From the NCBI GenBank assembly GCA_025602915.1, contig JAHLJZ010000031.1, positions 124,001 through 188,000 of the forward strand: 64,000 nucleotides of DNA, given 5' to 3'. Below the pieces are notes generated by a model, which saw only the letters and a list, made by a program, of their open reading frames with translations, was not told the DNA's origin and searched no databases. Position 1 is the first letter of the stretch. Every line of letters begins with the position of its first letter. This stretch comes from Paraphysoderma sedebokerense. Lineage: Eukaryota > Blastocladiomycota > Physodermatomycetes > Physodermatales > Physodermataceae. Of this stretch, positions 59,279 through 64,000 are shown one piece after another. A program made the translations under genes and the position numbers.

Positions 59279-60412
59279 TCAGACTACGTTTTCACCGTAG
59301 ATAGTCGCGGCTGATCGATCCAACCACGAGCTCGACTCCTTTTTCCTAATCATTTTGAGATCTAAATACGTATTGATTAAAGATTCGAGTTCATACAATC
59401 GCTGATTCAAGCTTGCGGCGGTCTCTAATGGCTATTGAATAACGGTTTATTTAAGTCAATTTGGCTTCCGGTCGTTCAACCACAGTAGAAATTACCTTAT
59501 CTTCTAATGTAGTTTGATTCCACTGCACCAAAGAAGGGGCTAGGTAATGTAGCATTCCGAATGGAGAATATTTCAACCGACCTAGTAGCAAAGTGTACAA
59601 ACCTGTCGCCACAGAAGGGATCACGAACAATGCACTCAACAGCTGCATTAATGTATAGGAGGATTCTTCTCTGAATACGTGTTCTTGAAATAGCAACGGT
59701 GACAACCTGAGTGTGGCCCCATTTGAAGTGGTTTCAGGGAATACGCCCCTATCTACTGCAGTAAAGTCTGTACTATATCTCACTGTCTCATTCAATAACA
59801 CTTTCTTGGTTCTAGAGAATTTGATTCCGGCGTAATGATTGCGTGGCAAAGTTAAAAAGGAGATTCCAGATAACTCATTTTCAGATAGAGACTGGTCGTA
59901 AAACGAAACGAGAACGAAATACGTGAACTGGGATATTCTAATGTTTACTAGATCCAAAGGTTCTGTGGAAGGCCGAGATTGAGCAGATAAGTATGCGTCC
60001 GAGCTAAGAACTTCATCTGCGATGTCAATGATTGTGCATGGTCTTCGAAAAGCAGGTGTAGATATCTGCGGCCGAAAAATCGGAGAAGATGAAGTTCCAT
60101 TGCGCATGTCAATTGTGGTTGTTGTGTTGTCTACATTGATGATCGAAACTTGTATTGTGAAAGTTCCAAAACTATTTGAATCGGGACACAGGATTAGCTG
60201 AGAATGAGTCGTCAGTAAACAACAAAATCCAGTACATTGTGCCGTGTCAAACCTGGTGGTTTCATGGTGCTCTTCAGATTCGGAGCTTCGGATATTAACA
60301 ACGTCGGCGCCGTCAGGTACTGCATCACATTTTTGAAAATGTAGATGGCGATCCCTACTATCAACAAGAGTATGACCGAAATCCTTGCTAGAATTATTCG
60401 AGACTGAGCCAT
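59279..60412 (-). CDS. Two-TM membrane protein with luminal/extracellular domain and C-terminal coiled coil
   Basis: I do not recognise this family. Three exons: about 60412-60250 (MAQSRIILARISVILLLIVG, TM1 at about 9-27), about 60200-59485, and about 59425-59279. The middle exon begins LILCPDSNSFGTFTIQVS and carries N-glycosylation sites (NTT, NGT) in a beta-rich stretch, then TM2 (LMQLLSALFVIPSVATGLYT). The last exon (PLETAASLNQRLYELESLIN ... WLDRSAATIYGENVV) joins in phase 0 at LEDK|PLET through a GTAATT donor. Reading on past that donor gives a shorter C terminus that I reject. N- and C-termini are probably cytoplasmic with the central domain luminal, a layout like seipin but without seipin motifs. 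It lies tail-to-tail with RABL2, 90 nt apart. Confidence 0.7.
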
Positions 60413-61085
60413 CAGGGTACGAGCGAATTAAATACTCTGAATCGAAAGAAGCAACCGAATGAGTTCATATTAATAAACTGAAAGGTGGGTGGACCGCTTC
60501 GTACTTGGACCAAGCTTACATCCCGTTGTTCGCAGTTGATAAATGGTCAAACGAAAACAACTGTTTGAATTGTGTACATGACTTGCTCTTCTTGTATTCA
60601 ATTGTACTATAGCAGTCTTGTATCTTTTGGTGTGATCGTGGTTAAACGGAAAAACGAATCAGTATTCTTCTGTGTAATTCTTCTATCAATTCCAGCCATG
60701 CGTTAAGAGACACATATTCTAGACGGTCATCCTAATACAAGACGGTCATCCAAGTACAATAATAGATCGTCATCTCTCATTTAATCTTTTGTGCAACCTT
60801 CGTACTCGCACTGCTGACTGTGAATAGTACGCATGAATGCCAATAAATGAAGCGCTCTTGAATGTACGCGTGCGTAAACTAATGTGATAAACTCTGATTA
60901 CAATTATAAATTACGTCATGTACGAGAATTTCTCTTCAGACTCTTCAGTTCATATCTTGCATCCCTTCCGCTGCGGACTCCTTCACTTTATTTCCCCTTT
61001 CGTCCCTTAAAATAACAGTTGAATCGTAAATCCTCAACCCAAAACTTGCAGTCTTCTATTTTGTATAATTGCAAAGAACTTACTC
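60413..61085. other. Divergent intergenic region with a short tandem repeat
   Basis: About 670 nt between the two-TM gene (-) and the HAM1-like gene (+). A 19-bp unit is repeated in tandem at 60722-60740 and 60741-60759. No gene is seen. Confidence 0.5.
60722..60759 (+). repeat. Two tandem copies of a 19-bp unit
   Basis: Both copies begin GACGGTCATCC and end TACAA, differing at two positions. A third, degenerate piece (ATCGTCATC) follows at about 60766. Confidence 0.6.
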
Positions 61086-64000
61086 ATGTTAACGGTACTT
61101 CTGTCTTTCGTCCCTGCTCTTCAGACGATGCCAACATTCATTGCACCTTCGCTGATACTAACAGCGAGCTTTGCTTTCTATCTCGTCAGACACGTCGGCC
61201 ACACAAAGAAATCGCTTTGCGCCCTTCGAGAGGTGCTCTCACCAAAGTTGCATCGCAAGAAGAAAAAGAATATTACAAGGAACGAGAGTTTCGTATATTA
61301 GATGCCCTTCAGGCCCTTCGCGAAGGCAAACTTCCAACAAATGATCAGGCATTGGAATGGATCGAATATATGCAACGTTCAGGTTGGTTGGAAACCGCCA
61401 AACCTCAATTAAGTTCAGACGGCAGAAAGTTGTTTGGTCATTTATCCGAGCTGATGGATACCATGAAGAGAGTGGTTACCGAGAAGAACAAAGATGAAAG
61501 AATTCAGGAGTTTCTGTTTCATACGCGGTAAGTATTATTGATCAATTTCTTCAAGACATCGTTTCACTGGGTCATTTGGCTCGAGAATCTACTTCCATCT
61601 TCTGAAACTTCTAAGTAATGCAGTACTTAATGTTCTGATCATTATAGATTGGCAACGGAAGCTGGACTCAAAGAATCCAGAGGAACAGGAATCGGCGGAA
61701 TTCCATCCAAGGATCAAGCTCAAATGCGCGAGGGTGAGCAAATCTGATTACTGTTGGCGACCTCGAGATTTAAAGCTGACTTTACCTAGCTATGAATGCT
61801 GCCAGCACAATGGGCCGACTTTTAGTTACCAACCAAAAATTCAGAGACATTTTGGGCGATATTTTCGAGGTGAAATCACTTTTGTTCGTCGCTATCGCTT
61901 GATATAAGCTCATTCCTTGCTATTATCAATCAGATCGTTGAAGATATATTCGGCCGTCAATCCGCCTCCATGAAACAGAAGATTCGTGGTCAACCGTCTG
62001 ATGACCAGCAATACGGAAGTTACGGTGGAATGGGCGAACAAGGATACGGGGGTGATCGTGACGGATACGGTAGTAGGGGTGACGACTACTCTCAACGCTA
62101 TAATACAATGGGTTACGGTGGTCGCTATGGAGATTCTCAGTATGACCAAGACAGGAGCCGTGGCAACTCTGGCCAGGATTCCTCCGAAGAGCGAGGACTC
62201 GTTCCTCGTGCTGCTGGAGCATTAGCTGCATATGGCTCTCAAATTCCTCAAGAGAAGATCGATCAATTGGTTCAGAAATTGAAAGAGACTTTAATGGAAA
62301 TTGCTAGTAACGAGGAATTTCAAAGTTCTTTGGACTACATTATCGATACTGTCTCTGATTTGATGAGCAGAGGAGGAGGACTACTCGGGAGAGGCTTCCG
62401 ACAAAGCCGCAGAGACGCAAATGTTCTTCACGCTACTATGGAACTAAAGGTATGACATCAAATGGTCTGAACGAAATATTGGATTTAAAATTGACGCAAT
62501 GATACTTCTATCGTAGGGTATCATCGAAGATTTTGCCAATGGTCATTCTTTGAATCCATTGTTCGATGCGATTTACGAGATGTACATGCACTACCAGAAA
62601 GATGTTTTTTTCAAGACGTACATTGATGAAGTATGACTCCATAATTTTAGGAAAGCGTGTTTGTAAGTGCTAAAGTGCTAAATTCTTCTCCGTAGGTCCG
62701 CGAATTTATTTACCGCTCCATCAAAGACCCCGAATTTTTGGGCAATCCCAATTATGATGGAAGAGCAAGAGTTCTGATCGAACGTGGTCGCGACATCATG
62801 ACTCGCAACTATCAACGAGATACGGATCGCTTGGTGCGGGAGATGAATGGATTTATGACCGCTTACTCCTCCGATCCAGTCACGACAGCTTTGGCTGAAA
62901 ACATGCGCCATATTACTAATGATTTGATGTATGATAGGTTAGGATCACTCTCACAAATGCTTTGTAAGGTGATGAAGATGTACTAATTAATGTTCGTTTC
63001 AGTGAAGGGAACATGACGTTTAAAGCTGAACTATTCAATGATTTCAGAAATGTTATCCTTCCGGTACGTTTTGATTGCTTATTTGTCTCCCTAATTAAAG
63101 AGAATTTGACATGAGTATGTGCATAGGCTCTGGTTAAGGAACTCCGCTTTATTGCGATCCCTCGTATCGAACATCGTGATCCCAACATCGATTTAATCTT
63201 GGATAATATCATTGTCACTAGTGATAATTTCCTCCCTAACGTATTTGAAGTCAAGGTATGTATAGCAATCAGAGTTTATTCGTGGGCTAAGAACTAACGA
63301 TATCTTTAATGGATGGTTAGATGGAGAATGCCGCTATACTTAGTCCTCGAAATGAGATTCAAGATGAATACACTCATACGTTCACTTTGAATACGTAAGT
63401 TCTGTTAGAAGCGACAATCTTTGTACTCTAAAGTTTCAACTAAATTCCATGCTAGGTTCCAAATTCAAGCCGATGTTCGTGATGTTTCCTTCTTTTACCG
63501 TAAAAAAACCGGATTCCCTCGCATGTCCGACCATGGTGTAGCCGATTTTACAGTACGTTTCTTTCATTTAATGCCTGCCAAATTATGAACCTCTTTAACG
63601 TTTGAAACAGATTAGCGGACAAGGTATCACCGTACTGACTACCGTGCAATACAACCGATGGGATCCGCACCGCACCCTTATCCCCCGAAAAGTTCAGTGC
63701 AGAGTTGATGAGCTGAATGTCAATATTCATCATTCCAATCATGAGTATGTGCTCTTCATATATTATCATACTGGCCAACTTAATAACCTTATCACATAAT
63801 CTATAGTACTCTCTACAAATTTGCAGGTGGTATGATTAAGGGTACACTCAGAAAGGCCATTGCTCGTGCTATCGAAGATAATATTCTCAACTGGATCGAT
63901 TACGCTGATGAACAACTTACCGTCATGAAGACTAAACAAAGATCCGAGAAGAAAACAACCTTCGACTTCACTCGACAGTTCGTTCCTGGTTTCATGCGTC
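61086..64000 (+). CDS. HAM1-like (DUF5923-type) fungal protein, 5' part
   Basis: Runs off the right edge. The start is built from ATG TTA ACG (61086-61094), then an intron 61095-61189 with a GTACTT donor, a TACTAAC branch site and acceptor CAG. This joins MLT to TRRPHKEIALRPSRGALTKV in phase; the continuous frame above it has no ATG. Later exons follow with short introns (for example 61528-61647). Family features: ILDALQALREGKLPTNDQAL, MQRSGWLETA, RLATEAGLKESRGTGIGGIP, STMGRLLVTNQKFRDIL, then a Tyr/Gly/Asp-rich low-complexity insert (GYGGDRDGYGSRGDDYSQRY, about 62035-62160), IPQEKIDQLVQKLKETLMEI and repeated alpha/beta segments. The fungal HAM1-like N-terminal plus DUF5923 proteins fit this. 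Their function is poorly known. Confidence 0.8.

Noticed and set aside
59451-59484. Read-through C terminus of the two-TM protein (VISTVVERPEAKLT)
   Set aside because: A GTAATT donor leads in phase to a well-formed coiled-coil last exon ending near 59279.
61019-61189. Continuous frame at the 5' end of the HAM1-like gene
   Set aside because: It has no ATG. A small first exon at 61086 with a TACTAAC intron joins in frame.
1-64000. Mobile elements, viral remnants or CRISPR arrays
   Set aside because: No transposase, reverse transcriptase, integrase, capsid-like ORF, terminal repeat or spacer array was recognised on either strand.

Overview
The window is about 64 kb of nuclear DNA from a fungus. 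It is moderately AT-rich, gene-dense, and carries genes on both strands with many short introns (about 55-100 nt). Several introns show GTATGT-like donors and CTAAC/TACTAAC branch sites close to the acceptor. The fungal assignment rests on squalene epoxidase (ERG1), a two-finger iron GATA factor of the Fep1/SreA/Urbs1 type, a Bem3-type PX-PH-RhoGAP, alpha-arrestins with PPxY motifs and a HAM1-like protein. A clear RABL2 gene, a GTPase of the ciliary transport system, points to a lineage that still makes flagellated zoospores (chytrid-, blastocladid- or related-grade). That last point is inference. I recognise no mobile element, CRISPR array or rRNA.

Layout. 1-6.1 kb: the 3' end of ERG1 (+), a CCDC25/JLP2 homologue (-), a small secreted cysteine-rich protein (-), and CDS1 phosphatidate cytidylyltransferase (+). 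6.4-16.7 kb: mitochondrial methionyl-tRNA formyltransferase (-), a membrane-anchored tandem GT8-like glycosyltransferase (+), a mitochondrial carrier (+) and cytosolic threonyl-tRNA synthetase (+). 17-26.4 kb: an unidentified multi-exon gene (-), a UFD2/UBE4-type E4 fused to an E2 domain (+), and RPB3 of RNA polymerase II (+). 26.7-36.5 kb: an orphan with an internal duplication (-), an intron-containing tRNA-Lys(UUU) (+), seipin with a very long tail (+), the iron GATA factor (-) and another orphan (-). 38-49 kb: two tandem alpha-arrestin paralogues (+) and a BEM3-type RhoGAP (+). 49-64 kb: an HRI-type eIF2alpha kinase (-), a disordered protein with SUMO-interacting motifs (-), a coiled-coil protein (-), RABL2 (+), a two-TM membrane protein (-) and the start of a HAM1-like gene (+) that leaves the window.

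The most unusual item is at 19683-24273. This single nine-exon gene encodes, in order, an N-terminal membrane anchor, the EIRxxRLxRL motif seen at UBE4 N-termini, a UFD2/UBE4 core and then a BIRC6-class ubiquitin-conjugating (UBC) domain. The UBC domain sits exactly where the U-box should be. All exon phases agree, so it reads as an E4-E2 hybrid of 1351 residues, probably membrane-tethered. Several genes share a loose theme of ER, lipid and protein quality control (ERG1, CDS1, seipin, the E4-E2 hybrid, the HRI kinase), but they are not arranged as a cluster and I infer no operon-like unit.
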